In this document: in pieces, positions 22,113 to 33,120 of the stretch
Layout: the number at the start of each line of letters is the position of its first letter
Position numbering within the stretch: the first letter of the stretch is position 1
Origin: Albugo candida
Taxonomy: Eukaryota; Oomycota; Peronosporomycetes; Albuginales; Albuginaceae
Assembly (NCBI GenBank): GCA_905220665.1
Contig: CAJNAR010000174.1
Coordinates: 248,001 to 312,000 of the forward strand
Length of the DNA stretch: 64,000 nucleotides
Direction of reading: 5' to 3'
Notes under the pieces: generated by a model
Databases searched by the model: none
Seen by the model: only the letters and a program-made list of their open reading frames with translations
What the model was told of the DNA's origin: nothing
Program-made: the position numbers and the translations under genes

Positions 22113-22856
22113 TCAAGTATCGTTCCGCTCCAACGCATCAATCGATATACGCATGGCCTCCTCCCAATGCTCTACTCGCGGGTCCTTCATCGGCTCGCGA
22201 TAGTTGTTGAGATCTTTAAGCATTATCTCATTTACAGGATCCACCGGTACATGCTTGGCACGCATGTTGCGAGTTTGCATCCGAGTCGGCGTCCGCTCTT
22301 CTTCGCGCAACAGCTCATCTTCGCTGTCAGATTCTGCTAGCTCGGCGAGATTCTTCCTCAAAGACGAACTCTTATCTTCCTTAGCATTGTCCCTCTTCGA
22401 TTTACCGAAATTCGGCTTGCCTGAAGGCGTCGTTTTATCCGTTTTTAGCTCTTGTGGTGGCATTACCGCCTCTGTCTCCTTCCGCTTCGCGGCCTCTTCG
22501 GACTTCGATATTGCATGCCGCAGCATGGGATCTTCGCGCTCAAGCTACACTTGTAACTGCACATTCTGCTCGCTATTAAGAGTCTCAACGTTACGTATGT
22601 GCTGCGTTGTAATGACGATTCTTTCTTTCGGCAGGTACACCTTGAATCCCTTAGTTTCATCGTTCTTGCCAATGATCAAACGAATTTGAGATCTTCGTTT
22701 CCATGTTTTCTTTCCGGGCTCTCTGAGTGTCGAACACAGACTTCCGTAGGTCAGCATATCGGCCAGGTTCGGAGCCGTACCCGTCAACATCTCCAGCGTT
22801 GACAGAAGATCCTTATTGGCACTACACGAGCTTTGATTAACACGTAGGCCACGCAC
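22113..22856 (-). pseudogene. Copia-2 integrase C-terminus and linker to RT
   Basis: 22856-22545 carries GFKVYLPKERIVITTQHIRN, the usual GYKVYDP...SRDV-like end of Copia integrases. 22526-22113 is a charged linker that ends in PRVEHWEEAMRISIDALERN, the W-x-EAM-x-E motif that precedes Copia reverse transcriptase. The RT itself does not follow. Confidence 0.75.
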
Positions 22857-23532
22857 TCAACAGCGTCGTCCCAAAACAATAGTGGCAGCCCACTCATAAA
22901 TAGCATGCACCTAGTCATGTTCTGTATCGTTCTGTGCATCCTCTCAGCGTTTCCATTCGACTCCTGGCTCTCAGATTCGCTCACTTGACGTTTGATACTA
23001 GCCGCCCTGCAGAACGAGTCGACGTTGATGTACCCCTTTCCACCGTCTGTGCGAAGCACATGATCCTGACAATTGAATCTGTTCTCGAAGTAAAGCAGAA
23101 AATGTTCGAATATATTGGTCGCTCTAACCTTGTTCATGGCAACGAGAACGCGTACGTAGTTTGTTGAGTAGTCAACAAAGTTGATTACGTACCGATTGCC
23201 ACGTCGGTTTCGTGAAGTCATCGGTCCTTTAATGTCGCTGCCGATGACGCCACCAAGCTTGTCGATCGGCTCATTCTTGCCGGTATGCTTTTTAGACTGG
23301 TTATTCTTGCTCTGCTTTACCTGCGCGCAAGTCAGACAATTTGGAGAGCTCAGTCCGTTAGACATATACCTGAACCCACCGAGTCTGCCATGCGTTTGAC
23401 AGTGCCATAGGCAAGGTTACCGAGCCGCTGATGCAACTCTAGTAGTGTCGTATACGTAAACGTGTTATTGGTTCCATCGTATCCATTTACATGGCTGAGT
23501 TGGCTACTTGAACGCGCGCCTCCTTCGTTCAC
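22784..23532 (-). pseudogene. Copia-2 integrase zinc-binding and core domains
   Basis: The zinc-binding part reads LHQRLGNLAYG (second His of the HHCC motif replaced by Asn) and, after a frame change near 23360, CLTCAQVKQ. The core retains all three acidic residues: IGSDIKGPM, LRTDGGKGYIN and SNGNAERMHRTI, and WDDAVECVAYV follows. Confidence 0.8.
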
Positions 23533-23586
23533 TTGCTCATGACGTCAACTGTTGAGACGTTGTTGGGGTGGAAGACTTCAAAATCT

Positions 23587-24015
23587 TCATACTGTTCTCT
23601 TAGCGCACCACGTAGATTCGTTCGCCATCTCGATCGAGGAATACACCACGCCCTCTAATTTTCCGTGGCTGATGATGTTACCAGAAAGGTTTTCGGCATA
23701 GTAAACCTCGGTTAGGTCAACTATAACCTCTATGCCATTCACAACTGTCTTCAGCTGAACTGATCCCGCCTTTGTCACCTTGACCATCGTGCTGTTCGCC
23801 GCGCGGCATAATTGATCACAGTCCGACACATTCTTCAGCATCTTCACGTCTTTGACTAGATGCACGCTCGACTCATTGACCAGAATCCACGAGTCGGAGT
23901 CATCATTCGTACCAGTCCCTATCGCCAGCGCGACTCGACTTGACGCCACGTTTTCGACTCTTTTTTCTTGGAGCACTTGGCTTTAATATGACCAGTCTCT
24001 CCACAACCATAACAT
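23587..24015 (-). pseudogene. Copia-2 protease and CCHC knuckle
   Basis: A knuckle CYGCGETGHIKAK lies near 23980-24015. The protease at 23976-23587 has DSWILVNESSVHLVKD where Copia has W-I-L-D-S-G-A-S, so the catalytic Asp and Gly are both lost, and it continues with LTEVYYAENLSGNIISHGKL, a normal Copia segment. Confidence 0.75.
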
Positions 24016-24034
24016 GTGCGTGACTCGGCATTCC

Positions 24035-24600
24035 CTATCCGGGCGACGTATCGGCCTCCGCGCCCTCTTTGTTTGCTTCGGACACCACCGGGGTATCGAA
24101 CCCTTGTTCGCGGGCTGCGCGACCATCTCGTCCAGTTCCCACTCCGCCTTTTGGCTTTCTCATGCTGACGTCAAAGTCGATAGCAAATGCTACAATCTCG
24201 GTAGCTTGAACAAGGTAATCTGGTCGCTGCACGTTCATCCGGGTTAACATTGCAGTTTTGATATGTGCTGGCACCGACTTGCATAGTCATTACAGTAGAC
24301 TCTTCTCCGATTGACCCGATCCCTCTGCCACGTAAACTAGGTATTGGTAGTGCTCTGGCCATGTTTTTCTGTGCTCCTTTTCGCTTTTCATCAGTTCAAT
24401 GCCTTACGTGCTTGGAATGGGGGGTCATATAAAGTATCATCAGGCTGTTCATGACGTGCCCAAGTGTTTTCGACACTGCTGTCCATACCGGTAGCATTTT
24501 TTCGTAGTAGCTGCTTGCCGAACCATCCCGCTTACCACTGAGCTCGAGGAGTTCAAATTCTTCTGTCCAATCACCTCCGCTCATAAGCTAGGCTGCGCCG
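24035..24600 (-). pseudogene. Copia-2 gag remnant
   Basis: Short frames at 24584-24396, 24362-24171 and 24274-24035 follow one another in the minus direction and lead into the knuckle. They contain KMLPVWTAVSKTL and RPDYLVQATEIVAFAIDFD. Assignment rests mainly on position before the knuckle. Confidence 0.5.
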
Positions 24601-24977
24601 AATCGCTGTAGGAGCGCATTCCTTACGCCTTGAAGTCGGCGCCCACACCCGGGAAAGTCTATTTACTCGTTAGCTTGGCAAACCCGACGAATCCAGGTCT
24701 CGAGGCTTTGGTATCTTTAACCCGTGATCTTTTGTTGGCATTTCATAAAGTGAAATGCTGCGAAGGGTGAGGTGGCTGATTCTTCTCCACTTGTAATCTT
24801 CGAGATTGGGTATAGGCTGCTTCAGAAATCTCGATGTAATAGTGGATAGTCTCTCGATCTCGCCATCATCGGGGAAATCCCTTCATTTATCTGAACTTTT
24901 GTGGTGAAAGACTTTGACTAGGGGGTCCGCTGCAAACTCTACCCTAAAAGGATCCTGATACCGGTAGAGTAATGACC
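24601..24977. other. No gene recognised; boundary between two element remnants
   Basis: No ORF with a recognisable motif. It could hold the 5' LTR or leader of Copia-2 but no second LTR exists to compare. Confidence 0.35.
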
Positions 24978-26655
24978 TCAGCCGTGAAACTGATTCCTCT
25001 CTTGCTCCCATTTTTCTTGCTTCGACGACTTTTGACTCGAGAATTCCTTTGATAGCATCTCTTTGGTCTCAGCGTTGACCACCTCCGGCAACATCATATA
25101 GTTTTCTCTCTCATCCAGGTCGCTATTGTCGTTGACATAGCACGCCTCATAGCATTTTCCAGCACACGACATGAAGAGGTACTGCCTTCCGTACTGTTTT
25201 TGATCCCCGAAGCGTCTGATATTTGTTTTCTTTGTATTGCTGCTCCCAAAATAGCATCGGCGGAACATCCCATTAACTCCACCATGCCTCGATCCATCAA
25301 TACCGTCAGCGATTTGTGTTTTTCGTTCACCATCACCTCCAGATTTTCCAGATTAAAGGTCCACTCGATGTAGGAAATTCTACGCAATCCAACGGAACCC
25401 GACACTTTATGCAGATTGGCGTGTCTCCGAGCGTATTCATCTTCATCGGCGTGGTGTACTGTCTCACTCCGAACAACTGCCTTTGAACCCAAGATGTCCA
25501 CCAATCCCGCGAATACGATTCTACAATCCGAGCCAGAGTCCAACGACGTACATAAATTTTGCATGCCATCCACGATAGCGAAGAATTTTCCCTTTTCTTT
25601 CACCAAAGAAGCTTTCTCCACGTTCGGTGCTTCGGAAGAATATCCTTAAATTTTCTTTCTCAGTTCCTTAGGAGAGGTTCCTCTTCGCCTGGTGCGCACC
25701 GCGGGCACCTTGTGACTGAATGTTCCGTGCTTTTACATTTCAAACTTCCAAATGTGGTACGCGGCGGACCCAAGTTTCCCATTTTCCTCTTGTTTAGGCC
25801 TATGATTCTGAACAGGAACACGTCGTTGCTGAACAGGAGACAATCGTGTTTTCAGAGATACAATAGTATTGAATCCAAACGGGGTTCCTCAGGCTACCAT
25901 TCCGCAAAGCTTCTCGATTGTACTAGAAACCATTGGTAGAATGCCACCATAATTTTCCTCAAATTTTCATTGGTGTCCATATTCGGCCTCTCCTATATCT
26001 TGTTTTTAAGAGTCACAGGCTATAAACCTTCAACCATCCAATTTACGATCCTCTTCGCATCTACCTGCTCCACATAATGTTGGAGACCCTCCTCCTCCAA
26101 TGCGCGGTAGATCTAATTTCCAAGCCGCGAGATACGAGATCCAGCATCCATTAGTCGTTCTGAACTTTCTCATTATATGATCAATCTTACCCAACTCTAT
26201 CGAATCCGTTGTAAGAGCTTCTCTGGAATAATTGATCCAATCCTCCTCAATCACCTCTTCCGGTTGTTTACACATTTCGAATTTGATGATTTGCGCCCGC
26301 ATCCAAGCATCAACGCACGCTGACACCGGCATAACAAAGGGCTTGTATCGATACGTCTCATAGGCGAGGAATGTCTTGTAATCTGCCTGATACTTTTTTA
26401 CGAAGCCGCGCATATCCCGCGACGCCTCCGGTGTAGATTGGATGTTTTGGTGAGTGCGGCGCATTTGAGATAAGATTATCCCCCGATACATCCATCATAT
26501 CCACATCCCCGTTAAACGTCGAACCCTTTTCTCGGTCAAATTTCCAACATAAGGTCCTGCTGGGTTTAATCGAGTTTGCTCCCGACGCGCCTTCAACTCA
26601 CCGAATCCGTCTTGAATGCTTCAAGCTCCTTGTACATGGGCTCGTTGCTCATCGT
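24978..26655 (-). mobile_element. Gag-protease fragment of a third retroelement
   Basis: A minus-strand gag may begin at the ATG near 26655 (MSNEPMYKELEAFKTDS), continues in the frame 26491-26030 (SRDMRGFVKKYQADYKTFL, a helical gag-like region with DAWMRAQIIKFEM), and is followed at 25621-25094 by a retropepsin-like domain with TSLDSGSDCRIVFAG (DSGSD active site). The lack of WILDSGAS and of a Copia order suggests a Ty3/Gypsy-like or other gag-protease element, as found in many oomycete repeats. No reverse transcriptase or LTR was seen. The gag start lies about 35 bp from the end of the DNA transposon, which may have inserted into its leader. Confidence 0.55.
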
Positions 26656-26692
26656 CCAGCCTCAAGCACAGTTGAACTATAGGGCAGGACAT

Positions 26693-26707
26693 CTATAACC
26701 ATCAACT
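26693..26707 (+). repeat. Left terminal inverted repeat
   Basis: CTATAACCATCAACT, inverted at 29474-29488. Confidence 0.75.
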
Positions 26708-26934
26708 ATTTTAGGGGTCGTTCGAACTGTATCACAGCCAGTAGAATTTAGTTTGATCAAAATCTGGTTCTGTCACAGGGAACTAGAGATAAAAAGCTAT
26801 AAGATTACAGAGCAGATTTATGTTTGGTTTATTTTTGGCGAAGATATGGGATTTCTAAAACCGAGAGATTTATAGGGATTTGGCTCAAGTAGCATGATTT
26901 TGGCCGGTCCAAAAATGAACCTCAAAAATAGGAT

Positions 26935-27006
26935 AGCCAATCAGAGGACACCAAATATCACAATAGAGCCAATCAGAGGACACCAAATATCACATTAGAG
27001 CCAATC
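26935..27006. repeat. 32-bp tandem repeat with CCAAT boxes
   Basis: Two units of 32 bp (26935-26966 and 26967-26998, one mismatch) plus a partial third. Each starts AGCCAATCA, so three CCAAT boxes are spaced 32 bp apart. It lies downstream of the transposase stop, between gene and left end. Confidence 0.8.
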
Positions 27007-27213
27007 AAATCGCTCAACGTCAAGCTAATCAACAACGTATATGATCACTTAGCACCTGTATAAATAGTCGATCCCCGTTTCTATTTGATTACAGATAAAG
27101 TTTTTTTAAAGATCATATGTAAAATTCATTCATTGATTGCCCCAATCACGTTGATGTCCATCATGATAGAGTTGGGAACTCGACGGTTGGATCGGTATTT
27201 CTTCACGGCGTAT

Positions 27214-29302
27214 TCAGCAGCCTTCCCCGTCAAATCCTTCTGATATACATCCATATATCGAAAACATTTCTGTGCATGGCGTCGAATGGTTTTGAGGGGA
27301 CGGATTCCAGAGCCTTAGGAACTGTGCTAACCAGGCCTTTCCAGCTGTAATCGCATTTTTTGCGAGCATAAACCTTGGCAGCACCCCAGAGTTCTCAATG
27401 AAGTTGAACTCACAGTGAAATTTTGGATAGAATAGTACCATGTGTTCAGCAGCAACGATTAGTTCTTCCAACATGCATTTCTGCTCCATGAAGTCATGTT
27501 CGTGGTCAATCGTATTTCTTGCACAGCACATTGTTGAGCCAAGGCACTTGGCATTGCAACGGAGGCGCACTCCATCTTTTCACAGTCTTCTCTCAGTTGA
27601 AACCACTTCCAATCCCTTTGGCAACACTGGAAGAGATAGAAGGGTTAAAAAACATGATTCAATGGATAGCATTTCAACTCAATCGCTCCTTCACCTCGAA
27701 GAGTAACATCAGGATGATTTTCAGGGAAACACATTGTATGAACTGTACCATCTTTTATTATCCCATTGCGCATCTTCGGCTGTTTTCCACCTGATCCCAT
27801 ATTCATTCTTTTCCCGACAAGGGTATCAGTAGAAAATGCAGCATGACTTGCAGCATTGTCAAATGCAAAGAGGGCTTTGGATGTGGGGTACCGTGCCTCA
27901 AAGATTGAAATTGCACGATCTCTCACCTGTCACAAGTCCACCACCCATCGTCATTCTTGCCAGTATGCATAATAACACACGCTTACTTTGGGACGCTGCG
28001 ATGCTCGAGCTGCTTCAGATCACTAAGTGATAGGCGACCCCCAACATCAGACAAGATTTAGCTGAATGGATTGATCTTCCAGCTCCTTTTTTCGAAGTGG
28101 TTGCTGACCATCCTGCAGCCATAGATTCTTCTGACCATCGTGTGCCGCGAAGGTGCTTTCATCGTGTGTTACAAGAATGATCGGCTCTCCCACTGGCCAG
28201 GTTCATGCGCTTCAAGAAGATAGTACGGTATTCAAGAACGTCGGGGCGTCCATGCCCATCCACGAACATTACTTTGCAAACTTCGGAATAGTGTAGTCCC
28301 AGTCTCTGCATCCATCGGATTGCGGTTTTACCAGAAATCACTTTGGTGCTCCCTGCATTGGGAAGAATTTGATGATTGACATGCTCGGTGAATTCAGCGG
28401 GGTCGATTTTGAACTTGTTCTGACGGAGATACAATCGAACCTCTAGCAAGAACATCTTCATCCATCAAAAGGCTGCGTGCCTTGACATGTTGGCCTTGCT
28501 TGCTGTTCAGAAGATCACCACTGGCGAGATAAATGGCTCCCCAAGTGCGAAGCAATCGACAAAACCATGATCCTTTACCGACTGCCTGGGAAACGACTTG
28601 CGAGGCTTGGAGCTTCTAAACAAATTGAAGCATCATTAAACTAATGAAATGTCAACACAAAAATTAACAACCTCAACTTACAGTATAGCCCTCTAAAAGG
28701 AGACGGAACTAAGATGCGATAGCAGCCAGTCGTGCACGTTGAGCTTTGTTGGTTGTCTGTTTGGCCTTCTGGTCAAGTTTCAACATTCCAGCGGCCAGGT
28801 GTTCCTCGGTCTTGTCATCAATTTTGTTATCATCCTCATCCTCGTCATCAGTTTTTCTGCTTTCGTTCTCATTGTCTGAGCCAGCTTCTGAATCCTGAGT
28901 GACAAACTGAAAGTATGTCTCGAGTCAGCGAGAACCAAGTGCAGCATTGCGGTTTTCTGCACATTTTCGTCGCTGAAAACGGCTCGAGTTCCCAATATTC
29001 CGACCCGGACGGTTCGAAATAAAGTGTAATTTCAGTGCGGCAGAGTCTGCTTCATTATCAGTGAAACCCTTAGCCTCTTCGATCTCAAGCTCTAAATCTT
29101 CGTCCACTTCCACCTCCATATCAGCAGGCCAGAAAATTGGCTTATTAAAATCGGGAGGCTGGCCAAGTTTTCTATCAAAATTGCTAGGGTCGCATATCGT
29201 TCTGACAGCCTCAATTCGAACTTTTTTCGATGTCCTGGCCAGATTCAGCTGCTGTGAACGTTTTGTGGGTGGTGCCATTGTGGTGGTAGCGACGGGGTGC
29301 AA
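27214..29302 (-). pseudogene. DDE transposase
   Basis: Starts MHPVATTTMAPPTKRSQQLN at 29302 (or the inner ATG at 29278), with an acidic N-terminal region near 29100 and a serine-poor DEDEDDN segment near 28830. Catalytic context is clear and in order: VTHDESTFAAHDG near 28140-28180, AFDNAASHAAFSTD near 27835-27880, and FYPKFHCEFNFIE near 27390-27430, matching the D, D and E of the DESTF/FDN/HCELN group of eukaryotic DDE superfamily transposases; R-MN-G-GGKQP near 27785 is also typical. The frames change near 28925, 28200, 27640 and possibly at an intron (GTAAGT..TTTAG, 28616-28681), and the protein reads continuously only if at least two frameshifts are allowed. Best seen as a recently dead copy. 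Confidence 0.8.
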
Positions 29303-29473
29303 TGATAAATGTAGGTGAACGCGGAAAAGAAAATAACCAAGAAATATATTATATATAATTTTTTCGGCATTGATCTACAATAATCCTGATTGGCTGAAAA
29401 CAAGTTTCTGTTTTAGGTTAAGAGTATAGGCTGCATAAAATTAAAATTTCGAATTTGGCCGCGAAAAATCAGG

Positions 29474-29488
29474 AGTTGATGGTTATAG
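29474..29488 (-). repeat. Right terminal inverted repeat
   Basis: Complement of the left repeat at 26693-26707. Confidence 0.75.
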
Positions 29489-29493
29489 GTGTC

Positions 29494-31985
29494 TCTCAGT
29501 TCGACGCTACAAGTTACAGACGACTTCCGTGATTGTAGCTGCTTCTGCGTGTTGATAACCGGAAAGATCAAGCAAAAAGATATGTGTATTAGGTATTTTA
29601 TACCTACCGTACTTAAGCTACTCGGGTTTGTTATACATAACTACCCAATCCTCACTTCGTACGGGGCTCAAGGCAGTTGGATCCCATCAGTATGTTCCCA
29701 TTCAAATCGTACTCTAATTTGGACTCCTGCTTGTATCAGTCAGAGATCCATATGATCAATGTTCTTACAATCGTGGAGAAGTTGTATCCGTCCTGGAAAG
29801 GGTCCCGTGAGATCCCAATCTTTTTTAGATTTCTTAAAGCTTACATTTTTGCGTACATCAACACTTAGACTATTGATATGGCTTAATATCGGCTGCAGTG
29901 TGATTTTTCTGTGATTTTCTGTACCAACTACTTGACCGAGGAGCCTACACCGATGGTTTTGATTGCACGATAGTGCGGTGTGCATTGATTATCAGCTGAG
30001 TACACTTTAGCGGTAGATACTTTACCGATATGTTTGACGATCAAGTAGTTTTGAAGGTTGCGGGGATAATCAAATTGCAGGCGGGAGAAGCATACAAATT
30101 AATGGACTGTGGAAGCCAGGATCTCTATAGTACGTTTCATGATGTACATCTATCACCAGTATTGTTGTGGAGAGATCACATCGAGTGGAAACGGCTACAA
30201 CTTGTGAAATAAAAATTCGCGCTTTTCAATCATATCCAAGCTCTAATTACTATCCGGAAGGCTTTTAAGTGCAAATTAGCGATTTTAAAGCGTTGTGAAA
30301 TCGTTAAGTGATCAGAAAAGCCTCGTCAACTCTGCGGAATGTGCCGATGTACCATTAGCAGCTCCGATTCAAAATGACAAGAAAATGATAGACGGATGTA
30401 ATCTTCATAGCTTTTTCTATGAACTTACATTTTCCCTGCATAAAGTCTCGATATCGACACACTAAACCTATCGACTTAATAATTAGTTTGGCGATGGTAT
30501 ACTCTTCACAGTGCCATCAGCAGCTATTCACAAGCGCATGACATTAGCTTAGCACCAAGTCTCAGGGCTCAAATCGCTGATCGCATCGAGTGATCGACTT
30601 CAAAAATACTCGATAAAGAGAAATCACTCATCCTCTTTTTGATGTTGTCTTATTGTGCTTTTTCATACCTTCCTAAGAGCTGGCACCAGTGAAATGGGTG
30701 TTGCAGACGTCAGCTGCAGTTTGTTGCGTTTGTGAAAATGACGCTTTAAATCGGAATTTACCGATCGCTCAATACTCTAAATGGCCAGGACGTGAACATC
30801 TAAATGCCCCCGTACTTTGAACGGATTCGAGCATGATACATGCGTCTAAATCGTATACGAATTGCTCAGGTCGGGCTTTTGAAACAAGACGGTCAAGAGC
30901 GGAATGGAGATCTGATGCGATGGATTCTACTCGATACGTTTGTCTCATAGTTAATGACGCTTCTTATTTGCATCAAAATGAGTACGCGTATCCTGATTTG
31001 CTTTTTTCTTTTTGAAGGACGATTATGCATGCGAAGTATGCGTTTTTTGTTGAAACGACGCGACTCTTGGAACACTGTGACTGCTAGAGTACAATTGCTG
31101 TTGGAGTGCAAACACTGTTGGTGTGTGCACAAGAGAGTCGTAGGTAACGTACAAGTATGAGTGGACAGGTATATTTCAACGTCGTTTGATATAAGTGTTA
31201 GTTTTACATCTGCCTTTTCGGGCGCACTACGAGCTAGAAAATTTGACTCGGCGTCAGACCCTGACGGAAAGGCTTTTACATAACTCCAGAAACGATAGAA
31301 GGCCGTTCTTGTAATCAGATTAAAGCGGATATTCGACCACTGGATATCATAGTATCATGCACACAAGCAACTCCAGTACAATCAGCTCGTTTCTGAATCG
31401 AAGTATCGTATCATCGCATCGCATGGCCTTCAAGCTCTTTTTGAAATCCTGTGTCCCAATCCTAAAAGCGATTTTTATTGAGTCAAGTGGGACCGCAACT
31501 ATTTTGGCAGATATTTTATGACGATATTGTGAATGCCACTCAACAAAGACCGACAATCACATTCTACTTTTTACGATGCATCCGTGCCGAATGATCATTT
31601 TCATGCCAAAATCTCATCACTTTCTGGACAATGTTTCAGATTGTGACATAAAATTAGTCTCGTTGGAACCAGCAGATTAATATTGCTGGGGGTGTTCGAC
31701 ACGATGCACATGCCCGCGGTAGTTTTCGTACTAATATGGCCGCATTTTGGAGAAGCTTTCAACATCATTATGAAAGTTGTAGGCGCAAAAAGGCTTGGTG
31801 GCACTGACTTGTGCTTTTTCCGAGCTCTTTCTCGTACATCAGCTGAAATATGAGAGACTTTTGTGAACAATCCAACGCTCACTCGCGCCCAAGGCAAACT
31901 GCGGACGCAATATCGATGACTCCTCTCTCGACCAACCGTATATCAATGACAAATGCGGAAGAATTGGATGCACGTGGAATTTTGC
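29494..31985. other. No gene recognised
   Basis: Low-coding DNA with scattered ORFs under 70 codons on the plus strand. One frame at 30030-30212 (MFDDQVVLKVAGIIKLQ...) looks protein-like and includes WRDHIEWKRLQ, but has no neighbours in frame. Parts of 31500-31985 may belong to the myosin-type pseudogene that becomes recognisable at 31990; I could not confirm this. Confidence 0.35.
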
Positions 31986-31989
31986 CAAT

Positions 31990-32660
31990 ATGATTGACCG
32001 GCGATTACGTGTACGAAACGAAGGTACCGGACGTCTGACGTCGGGCTTTTAGCGCGGTCAGTCCCAATGGATCCGGGGGACACGGTCTTGCATGTCGCCG
32101 AGTGCTATAATGCTCACGACGTGTTACGTCTCCCTTTAAATTGGCTCCGAAATCAATGTCCGTAATCTCTGTGGTCGAACACCGTTATATACTGCTTTAC
32201 TACATGACAACGTTCAACTCGTGGAGCTCTGCTGGATTGGGATACAATACGTATTAGCACAAGAAGCCGATGGGAATACTCCACTTCATTTAGCAGGAGA
32301 GTGAAAGAATTTCCTCTGATGCTGTTGGAGGCCGGGTGTACACACAATGTTGCTAACGTTGAAGGTCGAACAACATCTATCGATGCTGAGAATCGTAGCA
32401 ACAATCTGTCGAAGCATATGTTTGTTGCCGAGAATTGACCCATCATCAAACAGCAGATGCATCCTGAAGCCCATGAGACCACTGCACAATTATAATTGCA
32501 CTATGCCAACTCGATAATGCCATAAGTTTTTTCTTCATACCGATCGCAATGAGAATAGTGTTCTTCACCTTTCTGCACCGCGTCGTATCGTAAGAATGGC
32601 ATCGATTAGTGTACTTCTTGATCAAACGAGGGCTTCAATTGAATGCACGTTTTTGAACTT
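31990..32660 (+). pseudogene. Second copy of the myosin ankyrin tail
   Basis: Nucleotide-level match to 6020-6555: acgtgtacga-acgaaggt-c-ggacg-ctgacgt-ggg at 32008-32047 corresponds to 6030-6070. Ankyrin units are better kept here than in the first copy: GDTVLHVAECYNAHDVLRL near 32090, EADGNTPLHLAGE near 32262-32300, FPLMLLEAGCTHNVANVEGRT near 32310-32370, and RNENSVLHLSAPRRIVRMA near 32550-32600. Frameshifts separate them. No motor domain was recognised upstream, so it is a tail-only fragment or its motor is beyond recognition. Confidence 0.75.
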
Positions 32661-32869
32661 TTTTGCTGATTCCATTTTAACCGGGTTATTTTTGTTTAAA
32701 GAATCGGATCCAAATGTGAGTTGGCTGATTGCTCCACGCTAGGACATACTCGCCGCAGAAGAAGACCCATTGCGTCAGCTGTATCATTCATCACTATGGT
32801 GCTCACTTGAATTAATTCAACCTTCGTGCGTGGTACGTGTCGGACATTATCAATTGAATATATCTCAGA

Positions 32870-33120
32870 ACTCATACAATGCGATCACGAGTAATGAGCT
32901 GGATTAGGCTCTTCACAGACGCACATGTATGCTGTGTAACAAGGCGTCGGATTTACTGGTCGGCGTCCTTATTGTCGCCATTTTGGGCGCGGAGAGTGCA
33001 GTACGTCGTATGTGTAGCAACGTCTTTCAAGGATATTTCACTCTGGAAAACGGCGGAGAAAAACCGACTTTCATTGCGCGTGCTCGATTATGGATGAGAA
33101 TATGGAAGGTAGAATGTTCA
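32870..33120 (+). pseudogene. Possible FYVE-type zinc-finger remnant
   Basis: Combining frames, the stretch reads a CMLCNKA segment (32925-32945), then TGRRPYCRHFGRGECS (about 32957-33005), then CSNVFQGY. A C-x2-C followed by RR-x-YCR-x-x-G-x3-C is reminiscent of the R+HHCRxCG core of FYVE domains, which occur at the end of many oomycete multidomain proteins. The His residues are not all present and the frame shifts. It lies directly after the ankyrin tail, consistent with one multidomain pseudogene, but the call is tentative. Confidence 0.3.

Larger units (their letters stand above)
22100..24600 (-). mobile_element. Second Ty1/Copia element (Copia-2), truncated
   Basis: On the minus strand: gag, CCHC knuckle, degenerate protease, integrase and the linker that normally leads into reverse transcriptase; then homology ends at about 22105. 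Reverse transcriptase, RNase H and LTRs are absent. The proteins are only distantly like those of Copia-1, so it belongs to a different family. The cut edge abuts the truncated downstream block of module copy 2. Confidence 0.75.
26688..29493 (-). mobile_element. DDE DNA transposon with terminal inverted repeats
   Basis: The ends are inverted repeats: CTATAACCATCAACT at 26693-26707 and its complement at 29474-29488; similarity extends outward to GACA[TC] on both sides, giving about 20 bp. Inside, a single transposase gene on the minus strand fills 27214-29302. No convincing target duplication was seen, so exact ends are uncertain by a few bases. At 26935-26998 it carries a 32-bp tandem repeat. 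Confidence 0.75.

Noticed and set aside
22204..22689. 161-codon plus ORF
   Set aside because: Antisense to the Copia-2 integrase linker; Ser-rich composition is typical of the complement of an acidic/lysine-rich region.
26941..27006. Possible CRISPR-like array
   Set aside because: Two and a bit contiguous 32-bp units without spacers in a eukaryotic transposon; a simple tandem repeat.
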